From Methylococcales bacterium (lineage in GTDB: Bacteria > Pseudomonadota > Gammaproteobacteria > Methylococcales > Methylomonadaceae), in NCBI GenBank assembly GCA_023134955.1, contig JAGLUC010000164.1, positions 1 through 6,899 of the forward strand: DNA of 6,899 nt, written 5' to 3'. The notes beneath the pieces were generated by a model that saw only the letters and a program-made list of their open reading frames with translations, was not told the DNA's origin and did no database searches. Numbering within the stretch: the first letter of the stretch is position 1; the number at the start of each line of letters is the position of its first letter. Position numbers and translations under genes: made by a program. Positions 6,721 to 6,899 of the stretch are shown piece after piece.

Positions 6721-6747
6721 AAAAAACATGTGCTCTACACAAGCACA
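6721..6747 (-). terminator. Intrinsic terminator-like hairpin upstream of flgB
   Basis: Read on the minus strand, TGTGCT and AGCACA pair as a 6-bp stem with a 7-nt loop, followed after two bases by six T residues. This is the form of a rho-independent terminator. It points towards flgB and would stop transcription arriving from the gene to the right, leaving flgB dependent on its own promoter further down. Confidence 0.6.
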
Positions 6748-6831
6748 GAGTATGACCAGACAGGTTTTTGAATTAAAAAAGATAAATTATCAAGGTGGCA
6801 ATATTTAGCCACTTAGTAAAAAACAGCAATG

Positions 6832-6873
6832 AAACGACGTAAAAGAACATAAAGTCTTTTAGGTCGTTTTTTT
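6832..6873 (+). terminator. Strong hairpin terminator, best oriented on the plus strand
   Basis: AAACGAC (6832-6838) pairs with GTCGTTT (6863-6869) and TAAAAGA (6840-6846) with TCTTTTA (6855-6861), separated by one G-G mismatch. The 14-bp stem has an 8-nt loop and is followed on the plus strand by four more T residues, seven in a row counting the stem end. On the minus strand only three T residues follow, all from the stem itself. It could be bidirectional, serving the end of a minus-strand gene just outside the window, but the U-run favours plus-strand transcripts, for which no gene is visible here. Confidence 0.65.
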
Positions 6874-6899
6874 AAGCTATGTCACCGTTAAGTGTGGAA

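Larger units (their letters stand above)
6559..6899. other. Intergenic and regulatory region ahead of flgB
   Basis: This 341-nt stretch has no supportable gene on either strand. Going towards flgB it contains the 6832-6873 terminator, a smaller hairpin at 6793-6814 (7-bp stem with one G-T pair, 8-nt loop, no adjacent T-run), the palindrome GATAAATTATC at 6781-6791, the minus-strand terminator at 6721-6747, the dyad at 6629-6647, the -24/-12 promoter and the flgB ribosome binding site. In related bacteria cheR, cheV or flgA often lies upstream of flgB on the same strand. The sequence at the extreme right edge is too short to show which gene is there. Confidence 0.7.

Noticed and set aside
6742..6758. 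Second GG...GC motif on the minus strand upstream of flgB
   Set aside because: The spacing between GG and GC is eleven rather than ten bases, which sigma-54 does not tolerate well, and the motif overlaps the left arm of the terminator hairpin.
6872..6898. Possible C-terminal codons of a minus-strand gene (reading STLNGDIA then stop), or a plus-strand ATG at 6879
   Set aside because: There are too few codons to judge. The stop just before the hairpin would suit a gene end, and the plus-strand ATG lacks a ribosome binding site, but neither can be supported within the window.

Overview
The window holds one block of flagellar genes, all on the minus strand. Read in transcription order (right to left) they are flgB, flgC, flgD, flgE, flgF, flgG, flgH and flgI. 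Together they encode the periplasmic and outer-membrane part of the flagellar basal body: proximal rod (FlgB, FlgC, FlgF), hook cap (FlgD), hook (FlgE), distal rod (FlgG), L ring (FlgH) and P ring (FlgI). All eight are intact and near their usual family lengths.

The gene order, the L- and P-ring proteins (Gram-negative envelope) and a sigma-54-type promoter ahead of flgB all point to a gammaproteobacterium with polar-type flagellar regulation, as in Pseudomonas and Vibrio. The DNA is AT-rich by eye. Together with the REP-like hairpins this would suit an aquatic or methanotroph-like lineage, but the window does not fix the genus.

Layout from the right edge: 6559-6899 is a regulatory and intergenic stretch. 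It holds a strong hairpin terminator (6832-6873), a second hairpin with a T-run pointing towards flgB (6721-6747), a perfect dyad (6629-6647) and a -24/-12 promoter (6594-6609) about 35 nt ahead of the flgB start. flgB, flgC, flgD and flgE follow with gaps of 2, 9 and 18 nt, the first two with ribosome binding sites overlapping the previous gene's end. A 181-nt gap separates flgE from flgF and contains a 57-nt imperfect hairpin made of two inverted REP-like halves. flgF, flgG, flgH and flgI follow with gaps of 51, 13 and 11 nt. The last 141 nt, after flgI, hold two more small hairpins but no start of flgJ.

The proteins act in sequence: rod subunits exported by the flagellar type III apparatus stack on the MS ring, Sec-exported FlgI and FlgH form the bushings through peptidoglycan and outer membrane, and FlgE polymerises under the FlgD cap. 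The coding part is ordinary. I see no new biological system. The parts worth a second look are the non-coding elements.
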